DNA from: Okeania sp. SIO2B3
Lineage (GTDB): Bacteria > Cyanobacteriota > Cyanobacteriia > Cyanobacteriales > Microcoleaceae
NCBI RefSeq assembly: GCF_010672525.1
Contig: NZ_JAAHGH010000057.1
Span: forward strand, 1-45,201
Length of the DNA stretch: 45,201 nt
Direction: 5' to 3'
A model generated the notes under the pieces. That model saw only the letters and a list, made by a program, of their open reading frames with translations, had not been told where the DNA came from and did no database searches. Below, one piece after another: positions 1-7,443 of the stretch. Position numbers and translations under genes: made by a program. The first letter of the stretch is position 1; each line of letters starts with the position of its first letter.

Positions 1-1
1 A

Positions 2-646
2 GAATCCATTGGACCAATCTACAGCAGTGATTACGGATTGTTCGCACCATCAAAGACTACTAATGAAGGAAAGGATTTAGCAGAGACTGGTAATGCTATG
101 AGTTTCCATACTGACTATACTTATTGGCATACTCCCCCTTTACTCACGAGCTTGTATTGTGTGCAAAATAGTGCTTCTGGTGGGGAGTCGCTGATAATAG
201 ATGGTTTTCGAGTTGTGAATGACTTTCGTCAGGAACATCCCGATTATTTTCAGATTTTGACTCAAACCCCCGTCCAGTTCAAACAGTTATACAAACAATG
301 GCAATACTTTTATTCCCGAACTCAGCCTATATTAGAATTGGATGAATATGGAAAAGTGACTAGAATCAACTTTGCTAACTCTCACAGCTACAGTTGGAAA
401 TTACCATTTGACCAAATGGAGGAATTTTATGCAGCTTATACAACCTTCTTTCAATATATAAAAAATCCAGTTTATCAATACTGCTTTCTTCTCGAACCGG
501 GAGACCTTTTGCTGATGAATGACTCTAGAATTATGCACGGAAGGAACGCTTTTGCAGGTAATCGACATCTGGAAATAGCCTGTGTTTCTTGGGATTTTTT
601 GCAGGCGCGACAACGCTTTCATCAATACAAACATCTCTATGTGTAG
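2..646 (+). CDS. TauD/GBBH-like Fe(II)/2-oxoglutarate dioxygenase, 5'-truncated by window edge
   Basis: The frame is open from base 2, so the gene starts outside the window; about 215 C-terminal residues are visible. The fold is that of the TauD/TfdA superfamily, closest in look to gamma-butyrobetaine hydroxylases: a conserved SFHTDYTYWHTPP segment carries the iron-binding His and Asp, and RIMHGRNAF near the C-terminus carries the distal iron-binding His, followed by an Arg (GNRHLE) of the kind that holds 2-oxoglutarate. Members hydroxylate small carboxylic or betaine-type substrates in the cytoplasm using O2 and 2-oxoglutarate. The substrate cannot be told from the sequence. The gene ends at a TAG directly before the remains of a DUF4058 gene. 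Family assignment is confident; a role in carnitine or secondary metabolism is only a possibility. Confidence 0.85.
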   Translation, partial: ESIGPIYSSDYGLFAPSKTTNEGKDLAETGNAMSFHTDYTYWHTPPLLTSLYCVQNSASGGESLIIDGFRVVNDFRQEHPDYFQILTQTPVQFKQLYKQWQYFYSRTQPILELDEYGKVTRINFANSHSYSWKLPFDQMEEFYAAYTTFFQYIKNPVYQYCFLLEPGDLLLMNDSRIMHGRNAFAGNRHLEIACVSWDFLQARQRFHQYKHLYV

Positions 647-744
647 TGTAACAGTTGGCACGGGAGAAGTTGTTACGGCAATTGAAATTCTTTCCCCGAT
701 CAATAAAAATTCAGGAGAAGGTCGAATAAAATACGAAAAAAAAC

Positions 745-888
745 GGGGTTGCACATTATGGAATGATATTGCCAAAAATTAGTTTAGACTTTGACTAAAA
801 ATAACCATTAATTAATCATTCTAGCAATTGATTAATCAACAATCCAATTCAATCAAAAATCTCAAATCATTCGTCGCTGTGCAATGCC
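745..888. mobile_element. 144-bp MITE-like insertion with 8-bp target duplication
   Basis: The ends are GGGGTTGCACA (745-755) and TGTGCAATGCC (878-888), an 11-bp terminal inverted repeat with two mismatches. The flanks are an 8-bp direct repeat AAAAAAAC (737-744 and 889-896). Removing the element and one flank copy rejoins the DUF4058 frame exactly (YEKKRQHILSS). The interior is AT-rich and codes for nothing. No transposase of this type is in the window, so it would depend on one elsewhere. Called on structure only; the parent IS family is not identified. Confidence 0.75.
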
Positions 889-1078
889 AAAAAAACGCCA
901 GCATATTTTAAGCAGCTACACAAATTTTGTAGAAATAGATTTGCTACGTCAAGGTAATTCAATGATTACTTTAAATCAGAATATAGAGCATGACTATTGC
1001 ATTTTAGTCAGTCCTAATAATCAACGTCCTCAAGCACATCTCTATGCTTTTAACATTCAAGATATGATTCCTGTTTTT

Positions 1079-1257
1079 ACCGAAAAATTAAGGTTTAAAG
1101 CCTCTCCTTTAAAGGAGAAAAAAGCGGTCAAGGGATGGCGAGGAAACCTCGCCATATCCAATTGACCAAGATAAGAAAAAATTTTCCTTTTAGTCAATCC
1201 TATCCGTTTTCAAGGAGAAGTAATTATTAATTATTAATAATTAATAATTAATTGTTG
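1079..1257. repeat. Second insertion in the DUF4058 remnant, hairpin-rich, IS200/IS605-end-like
   Basis: This stretch interrupts the DUF4058 frame between PVF and NLPLR. It has two good hairpins: TCTCCTTTAAAGGAGA (about 1104-1119) preceded by TTTAAAGCC, and TGGCGAGGAAACCTCGCCA (about 1136-1154). The TTTAAAGCCTC-plus-hairpin start resembles, on the opposite strand, the segment at 34870-34897, which looks like an IS200/IS605-type end. It closes with AT-rich sequence (ATTAATAATTAATAATTAAT, then TGTTGAA) that recurs near 39929-39958. It may be a palindrome-associated mini-element. No clear target duplication was seen. Confidence 0.4.
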
Positions 1258-1442
1258 AATTTACCTCTACGTCCAGAAGATTCAGAAATTATTCTAGATT
1301 TACAAAGTATTTTACATCAAGTTTATGGCCAAGGACGGTATGATTTAATCATTGACTACCAACAAAAAATTATTCCTGCTTGATCAAAAACTGATGCAAT
1401 TTGGGCAGAAAATATTTTAAAAAAACAAGGATTAAGATAAAT

Positions 1443-2195
1443 ATGACAACAACTTTAGCGACTCCTGATACTGCCTTAGCAACTATTCAAGCTGCTTTAC
1501 CTATTGACCCACAACCTTATGTTATTGCCGATCGCTCCACCGGATTAGTTGTAGTAGATGTACTTAATGGTTTTTGTACTGTTGGGTTTGGCCCATTAGC
1601 ACCACAAGCACCCGACGAACAAATTGCTACTATGGTCTCCGAGAGCGATCGCCTAGCCAGAACTTTTGTTGAACGAGGTTGGCCAGTTTTAGCATTTTTA
1701 GATACCCATGAACCAGGAAAACCAGAACCCCCTTATCCCCCTCATTGTGAAAAGGGAACAGGAGAAGAAGAACTTGTTCCAGAACTGAAATGGTTACACG
1801 ATCACCCCTTAGCAACATTAGTTCCCAAGGATTGTATTAATGGATTTATCGGTTCTATTGACGTTGAGACCCAACGTAATGTATTGTTGAAGTGGATAAA
1901 TGAATACAAACTTGAAGCCCTAGTTGTGGTAGGAATATGCACAGATATTTGTGTGATGGATTTTGTTGTAACTATTCTGTCAGTTCGCAATCATGGTTTA
2001 GTGCCTACTTTAAAAGATGTGGCTGTATACGATAAAGGTTGTGCTACCTTCGACTTGACAGCAGAAATGGCAGCAAAAGAGGGTTTACCCAAAACAGCTA
2101 TTCATCCACAGAAAGTATCTCACCATGTTGGATTATATACAATGGCCGAACGTGGAGCATTTATTGCTTCTACTATCAACCTAGAGACTAATTAA
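1443..2195 (+). CDS. Nicotinamidase, isochorismatase-like hydrolase (plant-type)
   Basis: A 250-residue isochorismatase-superfamily protein. The catalytic triad is visible: Asp in GLVVVDVLNGFC, Lys probably in LVPKDCINGF, and the nucleophile Cys in VVVGICTDICVMDF, with the conserved cis-peptide-type VGICTD context. Stretches such as WPVLAFLDTHEPG, PPYPPHCEKGTGE, ELVPELKWL and KDCINGFIGS closely recall plant nicotinamidases as I remember them. It would convert nicotinamide to nicotinate plus ammonia for NAD salvage in the cytoplasm. I chose ATG 1443 (MTTTLATPD) over a TTG 42 bases upstream because the extra residues overlap the DUF4058 tail. nadB lies 1.6 kb downstream. A short hairpin (2201-2220) follows the stop codon. 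Function is fairly sure; other amidohydrolase substrates are not excluded. Confidence 0.85.
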   Translation: MTTTLATPDTALATIQAALPIDPQPYVIADRSTGLVVVDVLNGFCTVGFGPLAPQAPDEQIATMVSESDRLARTFVERGWPVLAFLDTHEPGKPEPPYPPHCEKGTGEEELVPELKWLHDHPLATLVPKDCINGFIGSIDVETQRNVLLKWINEYKLEALVVVGICTDICVMDFVVTILSVRNHGLVPTLKDVAVYDKGCATFDLTAEMAAKEGLPKTAIHPQKVSHHVGLYTMAERGAFIASTINLETN

Positions 2196-2200
2196 CTTTT

Positions 2201-2220
2201 AAATTCAAAATATTGAATTT
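2201..2220 (+). terminator. Short AT-rich stem-loop after nicotinamidase gene
   Basis: AAATTCAA-AATA-TTGAATTT is a perfect 8-bp stem starting six bases after the stop codon. It is AT-only and lacks a strong U-run, so it is a weak terminator candidate. Confidence 0.3.
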
Positions 2221-2343
2221 TCCCGCGCTAAACTCAACTCCTGCTTTTTTCAAGGAAAGTAGGAGAATTAGAAGTTTTGTTGAGAAAATCAGGATAACCT
2301 CCCTAACAGCAGCAAAATACGAAATATAGAGGAAAAAAAATTT

Positions 2344-3144
2344 ATGAATACTCGAATGGCAATAGTAACGGGTGCAAGTGGCGCTGTGGGAGCTTGCTAT
2401 GTCAAACATTTTGTACAAGAGAACAATACAAAATGTGTTGCTCTTTCCCGAAGCAAGCTAGAAAGCACTGAAGTTATACAATTTAAAGTTGACCTTTTGG
2501 ATGAGAAAGGGACAAGGGAAGCGATCGAACAGTTAGACCTCAGTGAAGTTTCTGATTTAATCTTGGTACATGGTGTTGGTAAGTTCAAATATGAAGACTT
2601 AGAATCTTTACCTCACCTCAATCACGATCGCCATAAGATAGATGATGAAGTGTTCTCATCTAACTACCATACTTTTGTGAATGTCGTCAACCCCTTAGTC
2701 AAAAAACTTAATGAAGAACATCAGCGCGGGGGAAAAACAACCCTCGCGCTTTGTGGTTTTGGTTCCATCAGCGATCGATACAAAATTCCATTCTGGCGGT
2801 CTTATACTTATGCTAAGGATACCTTACGCAAATATATCAAAGACTTAGCTAAGTCAGAAGATTGGAAAGGATTAATTCGGGGACGTTTTATAAATGTTAG
2901 TACCACAGATACAGGTAATGAAAATAAGTTACGCCCTAATGTAACAGTTGAAGAAAAGCAATATTGGTTAAAACCCGAAAAAATTGTGGCTCAATCTATG
3001 CCAGTCATTGAAAGTTTAAAACCTCTATGGCAAGAAATAGATGTTTATGAAATTTTGCCAGGATTTAATCCAGAAGAATATTACAATGACTATCAGACAA
3101 TCAAAGGAAAATGGGAGCGTCAGATGGGATTAACAAAGGTTTGA
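2344..3144 (+). CDS. Short-chain dehydrogenase/reductase (SDR) family protein
   Basis: A 266-residue Rossmann protein. The N-terminal MNTRMAIVTGASGAVGACY holds the TGxxGxxG nucleotide-binding motif. LILVHGVG sits where classical SDRs have NNAG, and the catalytic Ser and YxxxK are in LCGFGSISD and SYTYAKD. Classical SDRs use NAD(P)H to oxidise or reduce alcohols and ketones in the cytoplasm. The variant HGVG and the acidic C-terminal region (EILPGFNPEEYYNDY) mean the substrate cannot be guessed. A purine-rich GAGGA lies about 10 bases before the ATG. It follows the nicotinamidase by 148 bp in the same direction and may be co-transcribed. Family assignment is sure, function open. Confidence 0.8.
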   Translation: MNTRMAIVTGASGAVGACYVKHFVQENNTKCVALSRSKLESTEVIQFKVDLLDEKGTREAIEQLDLSEVSDLILVHGVGKFKYEDLESLPHLNHDRHKIDDEVFSSNYHTFVNVVNPLVKKLNEEHQRGGKTTLALCGFGSISDRYKIPFWRSYTYAKDTLRKYIKDLAKSEDWKGLIRGRFINVSTTDTGNENKLRPNVTVEEKQYWLKPEKIVAQSMPVIESLKPLWQEIDVYEILPGFNPEEYYNDYQTIKGKWERQMGLTKV

Positions 3145-3238
3145 TATTAAGTTTTTCTTCTGGAAAATTGGCGATGAGTTTGGATAAAGTCTGAGTATTT
3201 GAGGGTGGAATATTTCCCTAATTCCAGAAATTGATTTG

Positions 3239-3385
3239 AATAGTAAAATCCAAAAAAAGGCGGTGGGTCTCATCGTCTATGTCTGCGGAGGGTTAAGTGG
3301 TTGCACTCCCTGTAAAACAGAAAGCCCTATCCGTGAGGTTGGGAAGCCTACATCATAATCTTTGACTTTGATGTAGGAAAACATC
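3239..3385 (+). mobile_element. Remnant of an IS200/IS605-type right end (tnpB tail / omega-RNA-like segment)
   Basis: This piece of the 640-bp gap before nadB is not AT-rich filler. It contains stacked hairpins: CTGTAAAACAG (3310-3320), a CCC...GGG stem around a GTGA loop (about 3325-3343), and a perfect 9-bp stem CCTACATCA/TGATGTAGG (3347-3377). An open frame across it reads VGLIVYVCGGL and CKTESPIREVGKPTS and stops at TAA 3356, which looks like the C-terminal tail of a TnpB protein with its overlapping 3' end. No intact tnpB precedes it. This is recognition of a pattern, not a search result. The rest of the 3145-3783 gap shows only AT-rich sequence and the stem-loop at 3405. Confidence 0.5.
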
Positions 3386-3404
3386 ACATATTTAACATAA
3401 ACTA

Positions 3405-3444
3405 TAGAAAGAAGAGGCATCATATATAACGTCTCTTCTTTCTA
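3405..3444. terminator. Strong stem-loop between SDR gene and nadB
   Basis: A perfect 12-bp stem, TAGAAAGAAGAG (3405-3416) with CTCTTCTTTCTA (3433-3444), around a 16-base AT-rich loop. No U-run follows directly. It may be a transcript end or the end of a small repeat element. Confidence 0.4.
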
Positions 3445-3783
3445 GTTGATAGAAGATAAAGAAAGGAAGAAGTTATCCCAGATTGAAAAAATAGCTCAAA
3501 AGTCAAACCCAAACATAATAACCTCTGAAAATAAATATAAGTTACTCTAAATAATTTTTGATTCGTAACCGAAAAAATTGTAAAGAAGTAGCTGAATTTT
3601 GAGAAAGCAATTATAATCTTTCTAATCTGTAGACAATGAGCAAGTACTTTTCTTGTCCCCTATTAATTGCAGGGGATAGTTTAATGCTAGCTATAAATAT
3701 GTATCTTAAATTCCCCATAGAAAAGCTGTGCTCAAAAAAATTGTACACTGATTTATTCTATATCAAAACATAACTTTATACGA

Positions 3784-5493
3784 ATGCCAAGATTAAAATC
3801 TCCAAGTATTTCTCCCTACTTTGATGTTATAGTGGTAGGATCGGGTGCAGCAGGACTTTATGCTGCACTTTGTTTACCTAATCATCTTAGAGTTGGTTTA
3901 GTTACTAAAGATGTCATAAATATGGGTTCTAGTAACTACGCTCAGGGAGGCATTGCAGCGGCCATTGACTCATCAGACAACCCGAACTTACACCTAGAAG
4001 ATACCCTCAAAGCTGGTGCAGGTTTGTGTGACCCCGAAGCAGTAAAATTCATGGTTGAGAATGCAGGTGAAGCGATCGCTCATCTAGTAGAAATGGGTGT
4101 TGCTTTTGACCGTAAAGGAGAAAAACTGGCAATGACCTTAGAAGCTGCCCACTCACATCCTCGCGTACTTCATTCCGCTGATACTACAGGTCGAGCCATC
4201 ATCGAGACACTTACAGAAAAAGTTTTGGAACGTCAAAACATTCAAGTTATTTCTCAGGCTGTAGCATTAAATTTATGGCTGACTCCACAAAAAAATCGTG
4301 TTCAAGGTATCAGTCTTCTCCATCAAAATAAAATTCAGTGGTTAAAATCTTCTGTAGTTGTACTGGCAACGGGTGGAGGCGGTCAAATGTTTGCTCAAAC
4401 AACTAACCCGAAAGTGAGTACAGGGGATGGAGTCGCAATAGCTTGGCGTGCGGGAGCTATTTTACGAGATTTGGAATTTTTCCAATTTCATCCTACTGCT
4501 TTAACTAAACCAGGCGCTCCTCATTTTTTGATTAGTGAAGCTGTGCGGGGAGAAGGAGCGCATCTAATTGATGATTGTGGAAACCGCTTTGCCTTTGAAT
4601 ATCATCCTGCTGGAGAGTTGGCACCAAGAGATGTTGTCAGTAGAGCTATTTTTCATCACTTGCAAAAAACTGCAGATGACCCCACCCAAGCTCATGTTTA
4701 CTTAGATTTGCGACCAATTGCTCCCGACCGCATTCGTTATCGCTTCCCTAATATTATCAATGTCTGCAAACAATGGGGTATTGATGTTTTTCAAGAACCT
4801 ATTCCGGTTGCTCCTGCTGCTCATTATTGGATGGGCGGAATTGCTTGCGACTTAATGAGTCAAAGCTCAATTCGTGGACTCTACGCCATCGGGGAAACAG
4901 CAAGTACAGGGGTTCATGGAGCAAATCGTTTGGCGAGTAATTCTTTGTTGGAGTGTTTGGTCTTTGCTTCTCAACTATCTCACATTGAAATTCAGCCAAA
5001 TTTAGTTGCGTCTAGTTCTGAGGTGTTGCAGGTAGACTTTAATTGGAGTGAAGATATGGAAAAGATAGAATTGATTCGGCAAATGCTACCGAGTTTAATG
5101 TGGGAAAGTGCCGGGATATCTCGTGAAGGAGAGTTGTTAGATAGAGCGCTAGATAAAATTAATCATTGGCGAGAAAGTTTGGCAGATTTGGATGTAGTTC
5201 AATTTTTAGCAAATCTACTGCCTAACCAGATGATAGAGTTAAGCTCGACTGCTGCTGAACAACAGTTGCGCATGGTTACAGAAACGCTCAATCTTTTGGA
5301 TCTAGGTTATTTAATTCTCAAAAGTGCTGCATGGCGAATTGAAAGTAGAGGTGGACATTATCGTAGTGATTATCCTCAAACTGCCGACCGTTGGAGAGTA
5401 CATACTTTGGTACAGGGCGATCGCTTGTGGAAATCGCCAATGGGGATTAATTCTGAAGAGTTAAAAATCAAAAGTATGGCAGTTGAGGCATAA
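3784..5493 (+). CDS. nadB: L-aspartate oxidase NadB
   Basis: A 569-residue flavoprotein of the succinate dehydrogenase/fumarate reductase flavoprotein family. It oxidises L-aspartate to iminoaspartate, the first step of de novo NAD synthesis, in the cytoplasm. Visible features: the FAD-binding GxGxxG (VVGSGAAGLYAA, about residues 17-28), the SSNYAQGGIAAA signature after about residue 48, ATGGGGQMF near residue 196, the active-site region EFFQFHPTAL and EAVRGEGAHL, PAAHYWMGGI, and the C-terminal GETASTGVHGANRLASNSLLE. The C-terminal helical domain is present (ESRGGHYRSDYP), so the length is normal for the family. The ATG at 3784 precedes the first beta strand by about 12 residues. It sits alone between a 640-bp upstream gap and a stem-loop at 5555. 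The nicotinamidase upstream provides the salvage route to the same cofactor. Confidence 0.95.
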   Translation: MPRLKSPSISPYFDVIVVGSGAAGLYAALCLPNHLRVGLVTKDVINMGSSNYAQGGIAAAIDSSDNPNLHLEDTLKAGAGLCDPEAVKFMVENAGEAIAHLVEMGVAFDRKGEKLAMTLEAAHSHPRVLHSADTTGRAIIETLTEKVLERQNIQVISQAVALNLWLTPQKNRVQGISLLHQNKIQWLKSSVVVLATGGGGQMFAQTTNPKVSTGDGVAIAWRAGAILRDLEFFQFHPTALTKPGAPHFLISEAVRGEGAHLIDDCGNRFAFEYHPAGELAPRDVVSRAIFHHLQKTADDPTQAHVYLDLRPIAPDRIRYRFPNIINVCKQWGIDVFQEPIPVAPAAHYWMGGIACDLMSQSSIRGLYAIGETASTGVHGANRLASNSLLECLVFASQLSHIEIQPNLVASSSEVLQVDFNWSEDMEKIELIRQMLPSLMWESAGISREGELLDRALDKINHWRESLADLDVVQFLANLLPNQMIELSSTAAEQQLRMVTETLNLLDLGYLILKSAAWRIESRGGHYRSDYPQTADRWRVHTLVQGDRLWKSPMGINSEELKIKSMAVEA

Positions 5494-5554
5494 TATTATC
5501 TAAGGTTGACTACTGAATTATCATAATAAATAAACCTTTGATCGAACACTTATA

Positions 5555-5589
5555 GGGAAGTTCTATCGAACTTCTCTGCATTCTTTTTC
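5555..5589 (+). terminator. Rho-independent-like terminator after nadB
   Basis: GGGAAGTTC-TATC-GAACTTCTC forms a 9-bp stem with one mismatch (5555-5576), followed by TGCATTCTTTTTC. It lies 61 bases after the nadB stop codon. Confidence 0.55.
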
Positions 5590-5650
5590 AAACCTATGTC
5601 TAAAAATATCAATCATTATTCTCATATCATGTCCGGTTAGGGTTTAAAAT

Positions 5651-6121
5651 TTAAGCAAATTGATTAGTGTAATTCTTGTGTGGAAGAGTTATCAATCTGA
5701 TACAACCTTTTTTTAAAGTAGGTATATATTTCTTTTCACATATTTCTGTTTGAGCCATTCCTAACTCTACAATCATAGCTAAAATTTCAGAATATTTGAA
5801 AGGTTTACTAAGATAGCCATCTGCACCATATTTCATTGCTTCATGGTAGTCACTTTCATCATTCTTGCTAGTACAAAAAATGACAGGAATCTTCTGTATT
5901 TGAGGATCGGACTTAATTTGAGTACATACAGCATAGCCGCTTAATTTTGGTATCATAATGTCTAGAAGCACTAAATCAGGTTTTTCACAATAAATTTTTT
6001 CTATGGCTTCGACACCATCATTAGCTTCTATTACTTTTAATCCTAGTTGTATAAGAGAATAAGAAATAATCTTCTTATCCGTAGGATTATCTTCTACTAA
6101 CAAAATTCTTTTATTGAGCAT
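5651..6121 (-). CDS. Single-domain response regulator (CheY-like receiver)
   Basis: One receiver domain with little else. Read from an upstream non-preferred start at 6184 the protein is 177 residues and the key positions are E31-D32 (LLVEDNPTD), phospho-acceptor D75 (LVLLDIMIP), T105 (FCTSKND) and K127 (YLSKPF). I prefer ATG 6121 (MLNKRILLVEDN) because receivers start close to the first beta strand; neither start has a good ribosome site. No output domain is present, so it would act by protein contact in a phosphorelay, as in cyanobacterial motility or phototaxis systems. About 25 basic residues trail the domain. No histidine kinase lies nearby. It converges with nadB. Confidence 0.85.
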   Translation of the reverse strand: MLNKRILLVEDNPTDKKIISYSLIQLGLKVIEANDGVEAIEKIYCEKPDLVLLDIMIPKLSGYAVCTQIKSDPQIQKIPVIFCTSKNDESDYHEAMKYGADGYLSKPFKYSEILAMIVELGMAQTEICEKKYIPTLKKGCIRLITLPHKNYTNQFA

Positions 6122-6184
6122 TTTTCTACAATTATCCTCATTGTGTATATATAGAGAAGTTGTTTTTTTATATAGCTGCTCCAT

Positions 6185-6863
6185 ATATTTAGTAGTTTGA
6201 ACTAATGCTGTTGTAGTAACTATATAATATTAAACAAAAATTAATTAACTAACGAAGTGATGATATCATTTTAATTATGTGACTTTAGTCACTAATATTG
6301 AATAACGACAAATTATATAAATATTTGTATCAAAAAAAATACCACAAAAAATTCATGGAAATTTTATACCTGGAAAGAGCTTAATTTATTCTATTTACCA
6401 CATATATCTCTCTTGATTTATTATTATCCCTGCTTCTTGACATTGACCATATATTATTAGCAATTAACTCCAAGACACAGGCAACTTTTTAGAGAGAAAA
6501 TAAGGCACTTGTCTTGATAGAACCCATTTGATCGCTATATAATTATGGTATTCAAGTCTTTTCGCGCATCAATTTTGACCGAAAATCTTGGTGTTGGTGT
6601 GTTGAATTTTATGTATTATTTCTCCCCATATCTTCCCTTTTTCTTCTTCCCCTCCCCTCCTGGGAGGGGTTAGGGGTGGGTTGGGAGGGGGAGGGGCGAG
6701 GGGTGGGTTGTCTCCTGTCTCCAGTATAGCTGTCTCCTTGCTAAATTTATGAAGATACGATCGGGGGTTCTATATGTCAATGCTTTTAGATTTAATCAGC
6801 AAGCCCTAAATTAATCCATAGGAAATTCTGGCCAAACAACTCAAGATAGAGTCAGGTATAAAA
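6185..6863. other. Intergenic stretch with repeat-family fragments, no gene
   Basis: No credible coding frame. The region is AT-rich and contains a lone left end of the GGCGTTGGTG element family (GGTGTTGGTG at 6590-6599), a G-rich CCTCCTGGGAGGGG repeat (about 6650-6710, one of eight such copies in the window) and one copy of the TTTAATCAGCAAGCCCTA repeat end (about 6771-6812). Confidence 0.6.
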
Positions 6864-6873
6864 TTGGTCATAG

Positions 6874-7093
6874 GTAAGCATTTCCTGCGGAATGCTGCGC
6901 AAACAGCTGTCAGCTTTCAGCGTTCCTCGTTTATTGTATTTGGAGGAGGGATTAGAATTGAGGTTGAGAAAGAATTAAAAGTCTGGGAAAAAGCAAAAGC
7001 ATCAGCGTTCCTTGAGCTATTTAGGTTCATTTTCATTGCTGTTTGCGTAGCATTCTGTAGGGAAGCGCTGACTGCTAATAGCTGAATGCTTAC
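6874..7093. mobile_element. 220-bp MITE of the GTAAGCATT family, 8-bp target duplication
   Basis: The ends are GTAAGCATT (from 6874) and GCTGAATGCTTAC (7081-7093). The flanking direct repeat is GGTCATAG (6866-6873 and 7094-7101), a perfect 8 bp. Inside the left end is the module TTTCCTGCGGAATGC followed by TGCGCAAACAG, which recurs near 37640, 38990 and, in degenerate form, 29800 and 39420. Short open frames across it on both strands are artefacts of the inverted structure. Related copies with their own duplications lie at 17661-17868 and 38876-39013. Confidence 0.8.
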
Positions 7094-7108
7094 GGTCATA
7101 GTAAAATC

Positions 7109-7235
7109 TATAGCAATCCTAAATGATTTGTGAAAATTTTTAGTTAAGATTGACTAAAAACCTTGAAAATTCTGACTCCTGACTCCTGACTCCTAACTAC
7201 CACAGAAATATTACAATTGAAATAGGATTGCTATA
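7109..7235. mobile_element. Miniature inverted-repeat element ending in TATAGCAATCC, TA-flanked
   Basis: Perfect 14-bp inverted repeats CTATAGCAATCCTA (7108-7121) and TAGGATTGCTATAG (7223-7236). If TA is the target (Tc1/IS630-like habit), the element is 7111-7233 between TA dinucleotides. Its interior holds a heptamer repeat of TGACTCC (7172-7196). The rest of the gap up to 7443 shows nothing but AT-rich sequence. Confidence 0.55.
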
Positions 7236-7443
7236 GTAGGCAAAATAAACTGAAATCTTAATTAATTTTTCTACTTTCTTCTTTCTCCTGTAGTTAAGCT
7301 ATTATAAAATTTAAGAGGTAAGTTGCTATTATATGGTTGAATTCTTGTGCCAATCAAAGTATAAAAATTAAGGCACAGTTAATGTTAACTATAAAAATCT
7401 AGAAACTTAAAAAAATCTTTAAAATCAAACTATTACAGAAAAA

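Larger units (their letters stand above)
650..1440 (+). pseudogene. DUF4058 family pseudogene, split by two insertions and a stop
   Basis: Three separated pieces line up as one DUF4058 protein, a cyanobacterial family of unknown function. Piece 1 (about 657-744) reads VVTAIEILSPINK and GRIKYEKK. Piece 2 (about 889-1078) reads QHILSS, VEIDLLRQG, DYCILVS, LYAFNIQDMIPVF. Piece 3 (about 1258-1440) reads LPLRPEDSEIILDLQS, GRYDLIIDYQQ and ends KKQGLR. A 144-bp element (745-888) separates pieces 1 and 2, and about 179 bp of hairpin-rich DNA separates pieces 2 and 3. An in-frame TGA at 1381 interrupts piece 3. The N-terminal half normally seen in the family is missing, so the gene was also truncated where it meets the dioxygenase gene. 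Non-functional as it stands. Confidence 0.85.

Noticed and set aside
401-775. 124-codon minus-strand frame across the dioxygenase end
   Set aside because: Antisense to a recognised plus-strand gene and pseudogene; no motif.
3239-3385. Possible 6S RNA or riboswitch upstream of nadB
   Set aside because: The hairpin order and TnpB-like tail fit an IS200/IS605 right end better, and about 400 bp separate it from nadB.
6864-7099. Frames of 60-73 codons on both strands
   Set aside because: They coincide with the MITE 6874-7093, whose inverted ends give mirrored frames.
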